DNA from: Candidatus Shapirobacteria bacterium CG2_30_35_20
Lineage (GTDB): Bacteria > Patescibacteriota > Microgenomatia > UBA12405
Direction of reading: 5' to 3'
NCBI GenBank assembly: GCA_001873665.1
Contig: MNZO01000018.1
Coordinates: 1 to 6,675 of the forward strand
DNA: 6,675 bases
Shown one piece after another: positions 1 through 5,061 of the stretch. Below the pieces are notes generated by a model. It ran no database searches, was not told the origin of the DNA, and saw nothing but the letters and a program-made list of their open reading frames with translations. How positions within the stretch are numbered: the stretch's first letter is position 1; each line of letters begins with the position of its first letter. A program made the translations under genes and the position numbers.

Positions 1-164
1 GTGACAGCAGAATTGGTGGCTCCCCCACCAGAACAAATTAGAGACGAGTCTATTTCATTTTTGGAAGAAGCCTCAAACTTTTGAAATTTGCCATCGTCAA
101 TAACGGCATTTGACTTGACAAAAATATCAACTGTGGCGGCACCAATTGAAATCACATCGTACAT
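1..164 (-). CDS. PfkB/ribokinase-family carbohydrate kinase, N-terminal fragment (gene runs off the left edge)
   Basis: The first 54 codons are present, beginning at the ATG at 164-162. The protein opens with MYDVISIGAATVDIFVKS, the first beta strand and sugar-binding Asp (D13) typical of PfkB kinases. The Gly-rich GGGATNSA at residues 46-53 matches the family's GG-x-x-x-N-x-A motif, which contacts the sugar. Family members phosphorylate a sugar or nucleoside with ATP in the cytoplasm. The C-terminal anion-hole motif (GAGD) lies outside the window, so substrate and intactness cannot be judged. The gene follows the relBE pair on the same strand after a 29-nt gap that holds its own -10 box, so it is probably transcribed separately. 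Given the nearby transketolase and aldolase genes, a role in sugar-phosphate metabolism is plausible. Ribose, fructose-6-phosphate and adenosine are all possible substrates. Confidence 0.8.
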   Translation of the reverse strand, partial: MYDVISIGAATVDIFVKSNAVIDDGKFQKFEASSKNEIDSSLICSGGGATNSAV

Positions 165-170
165 GGATTA

Positions 171-200
171 ATTGTAGAACAAAAATTGCGCTTTTAATAA
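171..200 (-). promoter_or_regulatory. Putative leaderless promoter of the PfkB-family kinase
   Basis: Read on the minus strand, TACAAT (176-171) is a good -10 hexamer, followed by only 6 nt (TAATCC) before the ATG at 164. A weak -35 candidate, TTATTA (200-195), lies 18 bp upstream and overlaps the end of the toxin gene. Transcription would begin at or within a base or two of the start codon, and no Shine-Dalgarno sequence is visible. Confidence 0.5.
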
Positions 201-463
201 ACTTGGTTGTGGGAACCAACATCAACAAACCAAACAATATCGTCGGTTTCAAAAAAGTATATAACTCTAATATCACCAGTAATAGAAAACGACCGTTGTC
301 CTTGCTCTCTACCAACTAAGTCGTGATCTTTTAACAATGAATTATTTCTATCCAATTTAAATAATTCGATGCGTTTTTCGAGTTGAAATTTTAATTTTTT
401 ATTTTGTTTAATCCGATTTCCATATGACTTTAAAAAATTTCGAGTAAATTTAACTGTTAACAT
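194..463 (-). CDS. Type II toxin, YafQ/RelE-like mRNA interferase
   Basis: This 89-residue protein starts at the ATG at 463-461. A TTG at 475 would add four residues but is less likely. RelE-superfamily toxins cleave mRNA on the ribosome when free of their antitoxin. The family pattern is clear: a basic helical N-terminal half, then KDHDL with H47, GQRSFSITGDIRVIYF (residues 55-70, with R57 and R66), and the terminal GSHNQVY with H85. This tail resembles the GTHSDLF end of E. coli YafQ, where the histidine is catalytic; H47 corresponds to another YafQ active-site histidine. The length is normal for the family. The start lies inside the antitoxin gene (14-nt overlap), so translation is probably coupled. 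The family is confident; assignment to YafQ rather than another RelE branch is by motif only. Confidence 0.88.
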   Translation of the reverse strand: MLTVKFTRNFLKSYGNRIKQNKKLKFQLEKRIELFKLDRNNSLLKDHDLVGREQGQRSFSITGDIRVIYFFETDDIVWFVDVGSHNQVY

Positions 464-743
464 CAAGATATTCAATCATATCTTTTGTGTTTTGAAAACC
501 AATAGATTTTTCTTTGCCACTTTTTATGTCATTAATTATTTTTGAATATTTCAAATCATTTTTGGCTGACAATACGACAGGTTTTGTTTCAAAAGAAATT
601 TTGAAACTTTTTAATGCAAGTTGTTGAAGAAATATTCGAATTGAATCTTGAAGGTTAGTAAAACCTAATTCTTTGGCACCAATTAGAGCTTGATTACGTA
701 AATTTGTATCAATTGGAATTTGGAGATTAACTGTTTGATTCAT
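450..743 (-). CDS. Type II antitoxin, RelB/DinJ-like ribbon-helix-helix protein
   Basis: This 97-residue protein starts at the ATG at 743-741; the open frame continues upstream but contains the promoter, so the longer version is rejected. Residues 1-45 fit a ribbon-helix-helix DNA-binding domain: a beta strand (TVNLQIPID), a helix (LRNQALIGAKELGF), a turn (TNLQ) and a second helix (DSIRIFLQQLAL). RelB/DinJ antitoxins use this domain to dimerise and bind the operator. The C-terminal half (about 55-97, with KYSKIINDIKSGKEKS and an acidic tail) would wrap the toxin. It is the first gene of the pair, overlapping the toxin gene by 14 nt. Autoregulation is expected because a perfect palindrome lies across its promoter. 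Confidence 0.85.
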   Translation of the reverse strand: MNQTVNLQIPIDTNLRNQALIGAKELGFTNLQDSIRIFLQQLALKSFKISFETKPVVLSAKNDLKYSKIINDIKSGKEKSIGFQNTKDMIEYLDVNS

Positions 744-750
744 ATATATG

Positions 751-779
751 ATTATAATGTTTTGACAATGTATTGTCAA
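751..779 (-). promoter_or_regulatory. Consensus sigma-70-type promoter of the relBE-like operon, leaderless
   Basis: On the minus strand, a perfect -35 TTGACA (779-774) is followed by exactly 17 bp and a perfect -10 TATAAT (756-751). Only 7 nt (CATATAT) separate the -10 box from the antitoxin ATG at 743, so the transcript should start essentially at the A of ATG. No Shine-Dalgarno sequence is present. Confidence 0.85.
762..779. promoter_or_regulatory. Palindromic operator of the relBE-like operon
   Basis: TTGACAAT-GT-ATTGTCAA is a perfect 8-bp inverted repeat with a 2-bp centre. It covers the -35 box and the upstream part of the spacer of the antitoxin promoter, the expected place for an autorepressing antitoxin or toxin-antitoxin complex. 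It lies about 40 bp upstream of the divergent acetyltransferase start, so binding could affect that gene too. Confidence 0.7.
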
Positions 780-802
780 TGACACATAAATGCAATTTGA
801 AC

Positions 803-811
803 TGATATAAT
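803..811 (+). promoter_or_regulatory. Extended -10 promoter of the GNAT acetyltransferase, leaderless
   Basis: TGATATAAT is an extended -10 element (TG-n-TATAAT) with a perfect hexamer at 806-811. The GTG start at 817 is only 5 nt further on. No good -35 box sits at 16-18 bp, which is compatible with extended -10 promoters. No Shine-Dalgarno sequence is seen. Confidence 0.6.
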
Positions 812-816
812 TAATC

Positions 817-1305
817 GTGTACGAAATAAAAATAGTAAACGATATCGATACCGCGCAGAAAGTAGGGCGATTTTTAACTTCTGAATATGCATTTGAACAA
901 ACATGGGCACCAAATGAGAAAATGTTGGTCGAAAAGGCACCAATTGACAGCCTGAGTAACAATAATCACAGGTATTGGTTTATCGAGCACCATGGAAACA
1001 TTATAGCCGCAATGGGAGTTCGGGAAAATAAATATGGAAGTGGCGGATATGAGATGGATGCAGATTATGTAGCTGTACATAAAAACTTTAGAAAACTTGG
1101 ACTGGCATCAAAATTGTTAAGTGAAATGGAAAAATTTGTAAAAGAGAATAATGGGAGGTATATCCATGTTCTTACATGTGATATTCCGTCATACGAAGCT
1201 GCGCGAAACTTTTATGAGAAAAATGGGTACAAAAAAGTAGGTCAAATCCCTGAATATTATGTTGTCTGTGAAGGAAGAATTGATTATTTTAAGAGACTAG
1301 ACTAA
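817..1305 (+). CDS. GNAT-family N-acetyltransferase
   Basis: This 162-residue protein starts with GTG, chosen because a TATAAT box ends 5 nt upstream and the next residues (MYEIKIVND) already form the first GNAT strand. Motif A is clear at residues 84-101: YVAVHKNFRKLGLASKLL contains R92-x-x-G95-x-A97, the loop that binds the acetyl-CoA pyrophosphate. Motif B follows as EAARNFYEKNGYKKVG (about 127-142), the usual C-terminal 'A-x-x-F/L-Y-x-x-x-G-F/Y' segment. The enzyme would transfer an acetyl group to an amine; the acceptor cannot be predicted. The gene is divergent from the relBE-like pair across 73 nt. GNAT enzymes can be toxins (TacT/AtaT), but no DUF1778-type antitoxin precedes this one, so a housekeeping or modification role is more likely. 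Confidence 0.88.
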   Translation: MYEIKIVNDIDTAQKVGRFLTSEYAFEQTWAPNEKMLVEKAPIDSLSNNNHRYWFIEHHGNIIAAMGVRENKYGSGGYEMDADYVAVHKNFRKLGLASKLLSEMEKFVKENNGRYIHVLTCDIPSYEAARNFYEKNGYKKVGQIPEYYVVCEGRIDYFKRLD

Positions 1306-1311
1306 ATTTTG

Positions 1312-1332
1312 ATATATTAAATAATATATTTT
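1312..1332 (+). terminator. Weak AT-only hairpin after the acetyltransferase gene
   Basis: ATATATTA-AA-TAATATAT (1312-1329) is a perfect 8-bp inverted repeat, followed by a short T run (1329-1332). It begins 6 nt after the stop codon. The stem is entirely A/T and would be weak, so it may be a marginal terminator or merely AT-rich spacer. Confidence 0.25.
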
Positions 1333-1352
1333 GCTATTGGTTAAAGGGGTGG

Positions 1353-1601
1353 ATGGTGATAAGATGGCATAAGATGGCTGTAGGAAAACCGAAAGGAGCA
1401 ACCGTAAAACAAGAAAGTTTTTTAGATATTGTACCGACTCAAAAAGTAGATATTGGTGGGTTTGTACCTAGACATAAACATACTGCTACCAAAACGACAG
1501 AAGCAGAAAGAAGAGCGATGCATAATTTTAAACCCCTAATAAGACACGTTGGGCTGACTCCAGATGAGAAAGTAGATTTAATTGATAGTGTTAGTAAGTG
1601 A
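1353..1601 (+). CDS. Small hypothetical protein (82 residues)
   Basis: I do not recognise this family. The product is basic and hydrophilic, with no membrane segment or signal peptide. Its middle (GGFVPRHKHTATKTTEAERR, about 35-54) is rich in His, Lys and Arg, and it ends in a likely helix (GLTPDEKVDLIDSVSK). The start is ambiguous: ATG 1353 lies only 3 nt after the purine-rich AAAGGGG (1343-1349), GTG 1356 has better spacing, and ATG 1374 (MAVGKPKG) gives a 75-residue protein. Having a Shine-Dalgarno-like sequence sets it apart from the leaderless genes nearby. Its last 24 bases overlap the 3' end of the convergent aldolase gene. It follows the acetyltransferase by 47 nt and may be co-transcribed with it. 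Confidence 0.55.
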   Translation: MVIRWHKMAVGKPKGATVKQESFLDIVPTQKVDIGGFVPRHKHTATKTTEAERRAMHNFKPLIRHVGLTPDEKVDLIDSVSK

Positions 1602-2423
1602 AAAATTGGTGAGTTTTTCGATGGCGATTTTTTTGACATCATCGATGGCGGGGGAAAGATAGTCGTAAATTTTTTCGGAGGGGGAAGAATTGATGGAAGT
1701 GAGCAGGGATTTTTTAAAGGCGAGACGTAGGTCAGTATTAATGTTGATTTTGACTATACCCAATCTTATAGCTGATTTTATTTGTGCTAGATCAATACCT
1801 GAACCACCATGAAGGGTGAAAAAATGGTTGGGGAGTACGCCGACAATTTGAGTAAATAAATCTAAATTTATGGTTTCAGGAGTAGAAGTATTGACCCCAT
1901 GAATATTGCCAATAGAAATAGCTAATAAATCGGCCTGAGTTTTTGAGATAAACTCCAAGGCCTGTTTTGGATTGGTAAAACTTTCGGGGTTAACCCCATT
2001 TTCAATCAAATTAATTTTATTAAATTCAACTTCGACAACAATATTTGGATTAATTTCTTTTAATTTTTTGACTAGCGCCGTGGCAGTGTCGAGATTTTCT
2101 TGATAATCTAAATTTGACCCATCAAAATGAACCATGTCGAAACCCAGTTTAACCAAATTGACCATACGATTGAGGTCGTGACAGTGATCCATGTTTAAAT
2201 AAATGGGAAGATTATTTAATTGGGCTTTTTTAACTAATAAAAATAATTTTTCAGCTTCGATAAACTTGTCTTCGTTTTGAGAAAGCTGAACCAGACAAGG
2301 CAACTTTGTTTCGGACACTGCCATTTCGACGGCTTGAAAAATTTCAAAAGAATCAATATTGAATGCAGGTAATGCCTGGTGGTCGGAAAAATATTTTTGA
2401 AAAGTCTCGCGTAAAGTGATCAT
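1578..2423 (-). CDS. Class II (metal-dependent) ketose-bisphosphate aldolase, divergent
   Basis: This 281-residue protein belongs to the class II aldolase family (FbaA/GatY/KbaY), which reversibly condenses dihydroxyacetone phosphate with an aldehyde such as glyceraldehyde-3-phosphate. Visible motifs in order are: PAFN (19-22); LNMDHCHD (76-83), with catalytic Asp D79 and Zn ligand H80; HFDGS (99-103); VEVEF (130-134); ISIGNIHG (169-176), with Zn ligand H175; LHGGSG (204-209), with Zn ligand H205; and KININTDLR (225-233), the phosphate-binding strand. The loop after VEVEF is about four residues shorter than in GatY and lacks the usual GG-x-E-D glycines, so the exact substrate is uncertain. 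The ATG overlaps the tktB stop by 4 nt (ATGA), indicating translational coupling in a tktA-tktB-aldolase operon. The 3' end overlaps the convergent small gene by 24 nt. Confidence 0.88.
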   Translation of the reverse strand: MITLRETFQKYFSDHQALPAFNIDSFEIFQAVEMAVSETKLPCLVQLSQNEDKFIEAEKLFLLVKKAQLNNLPIYLNMDHCHDLNRMVNLVKLGFDMVHFDGSNLDYQENLDTATALVKKLKEINPNIVVEVEFNKINLIENGVNPESFTNPKQALEFISKTQADLLAISIGNIHGVNTSTPETINLDLFTQIVGVLPNHFFTLHGGSGIDLAQIKSAIRLGIVKININTDLRLAFKKSLLTSINSSPSEKIYDYLSPAIDDVKKIAIEKLTNFSLTNTIN

Positions 2424-3334
2424 TTTTTGCTCATTAAATAGTTAATTTTGGTGATGATGTCAGTGGTAGAAAGGCCGTAAAGACGGTATAAATCGAGTGG
2501 ATCAAGACTTGACCGACCAAACTGGTTGTCAACCCCGATTTGGGTAAACTTGCATTTGAGACCCGATTTTAATATCAAAGTAGCGACGGCTTCACCAAGC
2601 CCTCCAGCCATTTGATGGTCCTCGACAACTAAACAACGACCGGTTTTTTTGATAGATTTTAGAATTGTTTTTTCATCTATTGGTTTTATGGACGAACAGT
2701 TTATAATTTCTAATTTCCAATTACTAATTTCTAAATTAAGAGCTTGGGTTAGAATTGGACCGTAACCTAAAATAGTAACATCACTGCCTGACTCTAAAAT
2801 TTCACTTTTGCCAATAGTGAAACCTTTTTTGTGGGGATAGGCTTCTGGCGAATCGGGACGAACTAGGCGCATATAGGTTGGCTTACTACTTTTAGCCAAC
2901 ACTTTGGTCATTTTGACTGTCTCAATGGCATCTAGCGGGGCAAAAACTTCCATAGTGGGGAGAGACCGCATTAGGGCAATATCCTCAAGCATTTGGTGGC
3001 TGGCGCCCAATTCCCCAGTTAATAATCCGCCGTGGTAGCCAATAATTTTGACTGATAGATTATTTTCACAAATCGATTGTTTGATGGTTGCCAAATTGAT
3101 ACCCGGAGAAAAACAAGCATAGGTGCATAAAAATACATTCTTACCAGATTTGGCAAGACCGGCCGAGATTCCCGCGGCATTGTTTTCAGCGACACCACAT
3201 TCAATAAAATGAGTTTTGTAGTGTTGGGCAAATTTGTCCATTAAGACTGACGGACGAAGACCAACCGAGACAACATATAAATTTGGATCATCTTTGGCCA
3301 AATCAAAAAGCGTATCGGCAAAGGCGGACCGCAT
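2420..3334 (-). CDS. tktB: Transketolase, C-terminal subunit of a split enzyme
   Basis: This 304-residue protein carries the pyrimidine-binding and C-terminal domains of transketolase, and pairs with the upstream gene to form the ThDP enzyme that moves two-carbon units between sugar phosphates. GVAENNAAGISAGLA (47-61) contains E50, the glutamate that activates the ThDP pyrimidine ring. GASHQMLEDIALMR (110-123) and the KPTYMRLVRP strand (151-160) are conserved in the family, and SSIKPID...VVEDHQMAGGLGEAVA (214-251) belongs to the C-terminal domain. I chose ATG 3334 over an in-frame TTG at 3364, because MRSAFADTLFDLAKDDP aligns with normal starts and the extra residues come from repeat DNA. Residues 200-210 (NLEISNWKLEI) are encoded by a low-complexity repeat. 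Confidence 0.92.
   Translation of the reverse strand: MRSAFADTLFDLAKDDPNLYVVSVGLRPSVLMDKFAQHYKTHFIECGVAENNAAGISAGLAKSGKNVFLCTYACFSPGINLATIKQSICENNLSVKIIGYHGGLLTGELGASHQMLEDIALMRSLPTMEVFAPLDAIETVKMTKVLAKSSKPTYMRLVRPDSPEAYPHKKGFTIGKSEILESGSDVTILGYGPILTQALNLEISNWKLEIINCSSIKPIDEKTILKSIKKTGRCLVVEDHQMAGGLGEAVATLILKSGLKCKFTQIGVDNQFGRSSLDPLDLYRLYGLSTTDIITKINYLMSKK
2704..2734. repeat. Low-complexity direct repeat inside tktB
   Basis: TAATTTCTAA occurs at 2704-2713 and again at 2725-2734, a 21-bp period, with similar TAATTTCC sequence between. In the tktB frame this gives a seven-residue repeat (LEI-SNWK-LEI). The units resemble the AATTTTC repeats in the tktA-tktB gap. The segment replaces a normally non-repetitive helix-strand region of the transketolase C-terminal domain. 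Confidence 0.6.
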
Positions 3335-3342
3335 GGAATTGG

Positions 3343-3411
3343 AATTATAATTTTTAATTTTCAATTTTCAATTTTTAATCAATTTATAATTTTAAATATC
3401 AAATTTTTAAA
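3343..3411. repeat. AT-rich low-complexity repeat filling the tktA-tktB gap
   Basis: The spacer between the two transketolase genes is almost pure A/T, with tandem AATTTTC heptamers (3356-3362, 3363-3369) followed by AATTTTTAATC and related units. It has no Shine-Dalgarno sequence and no GC-rich hairpin. It resembles the repeat inside tktB and may be the same kind of element in non-coding DNA. Confidence 0.5.
3344..3371 (-). promoter_or_regulatory. Possible internal promoter of tktB
   Basis: On the minus strand, TTGAAA (3371-3366), a 16-bp spacer and a perfect TATAAT (3349-3344) precede the tktB ATG at 3334 by 9 nt. The geometry resembles the other near-leaderless promoters in the window. 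The sequence is extremely AT-rich, so chance matches are likely. Confidence 0.35.
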
Positions 3412-4206
3412 CTACTTAGATAACTCAGATATTGCTTTTTGATAAATTTCTGGGGATAATTTTTTGACATCATGGTAATGATAATCATTTTCCATAAAAG
3501 AAATACCTTTGCCCATTGTTGTTTTGGCAATGATACAAGCGGGGTAAATGGTTGAATTTTTGGCTGTTTTTAAAGCCTTTTCTAATTGATAAAAGTTATG
3601 TCCATCAATAGTTTGGACTGTCCAGCCAAAACGAATATATTTGGCGGCTAATTCGTCTAGGGGCATTATTTCATCAGTCGAGCCACCAATTTGCATATGA
3701 TTGCAGTCAATGATATTGATTAAATTACCCAAATGATACTTATTGGCAAACATAATTGCCTCCCAAATTTGGCCTTCATCGTGCTCGCCGTCAGTTGTTA
3801 AACAGATGGTATGGTGGCCTTTGTCACCCAAAGCAAGGCCTGAGGCAAACGATAGCCCTTGACCCAAGGCACCTGAAGAAAACTCGACTCCGGGGACTTG
3901 GGAATTGGTATGACTTTCTAATATGGAATCGATTTGAGAAAAGGTTGGCAAACTAGACTCGGGGATTTTGCCAATTTTCCCTAAAATGGCATAAAGGGTG
4001 GCAGATAAATGGCCGGGGGACAGGATAAAATGGTCACGATCAAAATTAAAAATATTGGTAAAATAGAGAACAGTCATAATATCGAGAACAGAAAATGAAC
4101 CACCTAAATGACCGGATTTCGCACTGTTAATCATTTCAAATACCGTTAACCTAAGCTCACGGGCAATACTGGTGAGGGGGTGGACAGGTTGTCCCCATAA
4201 TTTCAT
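3412..4206 (-). CDS. tktA: Transketolase, N-terminal (ThDP-binding) subunit of a split enzyme
   Basis: This 264-residue protein is the pyrophosphate-binding half of transketolase. Motifs in order are: SGHLGGSFS (31-39); SPGHLSA (63-69); GALGQGLSFASGLALG (112-127); and the ThDP/Mg motif starting TTDGEHDEGQIWEA (137-150) and ending INIIDCN (163-169). D139 and N169 are 30 residues apart, as expected for the two metal ligands. The first Gly of the usual GDG is Thr here. MGKGISFMEN (231-240) matches the conserved loop near the domain end. The start is ATG 4206, because a TATACT box ends 6 nt upstream; a GTG at 4239 would extend the frame across this promoter. It is the first gene of the operon and is separated from tktB by a 77-nt repeat-rich gap. 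Confidence 0.93.
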   Translation of the reverse strand: MKLWGQPVHPLTSIARELRLTVFEMINSAKSGHLGGSFSVLDIMTVLYFTNIFNFDRDHFILSPGHLSATLYAILGKIGKIPESSLPTFSQIDSILESHTNSQVPGVEFSSGALGQGLSFASGLALGDKGHHTICLTTDGEHDEGQIWEAIMFANKYHLGNLINIIDCNHMQIGGSTDEIMPLDELAAKYIRFGWTVQTIDGHNFYQLEKALKTAKNSTIYPACIIAKTTMGKGISFMENDYHYHDVKKLSPEIYQKAISELSK

Positions 4207-4212
4207 ATATTT

Positions 4213-4241
4213 AGTATATATGTGATAAAGTAACAGCACAA
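4213..4241 (-). promoter_or_regulatory. Leaderless promoter of the tktA-tktB-aldolase operon
   Basis: On the minus strand, TTGTGC (4241-4236), exactly 17 bp, then TATACT (4218-4213) and 6 nt (AAATAT) lead to the tktA ATG at 4206. The -35 box touches the first base of the divergent sigma-factor ATG at 4241, so expression of the two units may interfere. A poorer plus-strand -10 candidate, TAAAGT (4226-4231), lies 9 nt before the sigma start. Confidence 0.65.
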
Positions 4242-4789
4242 TGGCAAAAGAAATTTGGGAATATTATAAAAGCATAAAAGCGTTTATCGCCAGAAAAATT
4301 GATGATGAAGGCACCGTTGAAGAAATAACCAATGACGTAATGTGGGCAGCAATTAAATCGCATGATAATTTTGCCAAAAAATCGGCGGAATTTAGCTGGA
4401 TTTGTGGAATTGCTAAACATAAAATAATTGACTATTATCGTAAAAAAAAGTTAAAAACGATTTTGTTTTCGATTAGTCCAAAATTTGAAGAAATTGCCGA
4501 TATTGCCCTATCCCCTGAGCGGGATGTATTAAAAAATGAATTAAAAGAAGAAATAAAAGCGACGATGGGGGAAATTTCTGAGGGTTATGCCAACATCTTG
4601 CGACTTAAGTATATACAGGGGCTTAAGACAAATGCCATTGCACAATTACTAAATACAACAGTAAAGGCAGTGGAAGGAAAATTAAAAAGAGCCAAAATAA
4701 AATTTTGCGAAAGCTGGACTTATGATAGGAAAACGAATAAACAATTTGGTAAAGTTGTCGTCACTAATAGCCGTAAGACAGATATATAA
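4241..4789 (+). CDS. ECF-like sigma-70-family RNA polymerase sigma factor
   Basis: This 182-residue protein has the two-domain layout of an alternative sigma factor. Region 2 spans about residues 6-70: EEITNDVMWAAIKSHDNF, then FSWICGIAKHKIIDYYRKKK, which matches the '-F-x-x-W-L-x-x-I-A-x-N-x-x-x-D-x-x-R' pattern that binds RNA polymerase and the -10 element. A linker (71-100) leads to region 4 (about 102-155), with SEGYANILRLKYIQGLKTNAIA and a helix-turn-helix ending in KAVEGKLKRAKIKF, which would read the -35 element. It would redirect RNA polymerase to a regulon not visible here. The gene is divergent from tktA and first in a compact operon. Its last 68 bases overlap the membrane-protein gene, and the C-terminal tail beyond residue 158 is outside the conserved domain. 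Confidence 0.9.
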   Translation: MAKEIWEYYKSIKAFIARKIDDEGTVEEITNDVMWAAIKSHDNFAKKSAEFSWICGIAKHKIIDYYRKKKLKTILFSISPKFEEIADIALSPERDVLKNELKEEIKATMGEISEGYANILRLKYIQGLKTNAIAQLLNTTVKAVEGKLKRAKIKFCESWTYDRKTNKQFGKVVVTNSRKTDI

Positions 4790-5060
4790 ATTAGGGAGAA
4801 ATTGTTACGAATTAATTTATGAGCCAGAAATTACACTGAGAGAACTGATTAAAGATTTTGACAAGTCACAAATGTTGTTGTTGGTGTTGACGGCACTAAC
4901 CCCATTGTTTATTTATTTAATTTTACGGGTAGCTTGGGACTTAATTGTGTATGGCAATGTGGTGGCAGTTTTTGGAGCAGGACTAAATTTTGTGTTATTT
5001 TTAGAGTTTTTAATTTTTGTTTATTTGGGTTATTTTGTAGTTAAGGTTTTAAAGAAATAA
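4722..5060 (+). CDS. Small two-helix membrane protein, candidate anti-sigma factor
   Basis: This predicted 112-residue protein has a basic N-terminal segment (1-30), an amphipathic charged stretch (YEPEITLRELIKDFDKSQ, 33-50), and two strongly hydrophobic segments (about 51-72 and 80-108), ending in VKVLKK. This gives two transmembrane helices with both ends probably cytoplasmic. I recognise no named domain and see no zinc-finger H-x3-C-x2-C anti-sigma motif. The role as anti-sigma factor is inferred only from membrane location and from lying directly after, and overlapping, an ECF-like sigma gene. The ATG at 4722 gives an unusually long 68-nt overlap. TTG codons at 4746 or 4755 are alternatives, and the Met at 4872 would remove the charged segment. 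Confidence 0.6.
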   Translation: MIGKRINNLVKLSSLIAVRQIYKLGRNCYELIYEPEITLRELIKDFDKSQMLLLVLTALTPLFIYLILRVAWDLIVYGNVVAVFGAGLNFVLFLEFLIFVYLGYFVVKVLKK

Positions 5061-5061
5061 T

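Noticed and set aside
744..962. Upstream extension of the antitoxin frame to 962, giving a 170-residue protein
   Set aside because: The extension runs through a consensus promoter and operator and overlaps the GNAT gene; the ATG at 743 gives a normal antitoxin length.
817..1305. GNAT gene as a TacT/AtaT-type toxin
   Set aside because: No DUF1778 or ribbon-helix-helix antitoxin gene lies directly upstream on the same strand, and the divergent relB already has its own overlapping toxin.
3756..3956. Plus-strand 66-residue open frame within tktA
   Set aside because: It is antisense to the conserved ThDP domain with no start signal or recognisable content; other long antisense frames (for example 5944-6210 and 874-1080) are likewise shadows of real genes.
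4207..4239. GTG start at 4239 for tktA
   Set aside because: It would place the TATACT box inside the gene, overlap the sigma promoter region and add residues not typical of transketolase; ATG 4206 fits better.
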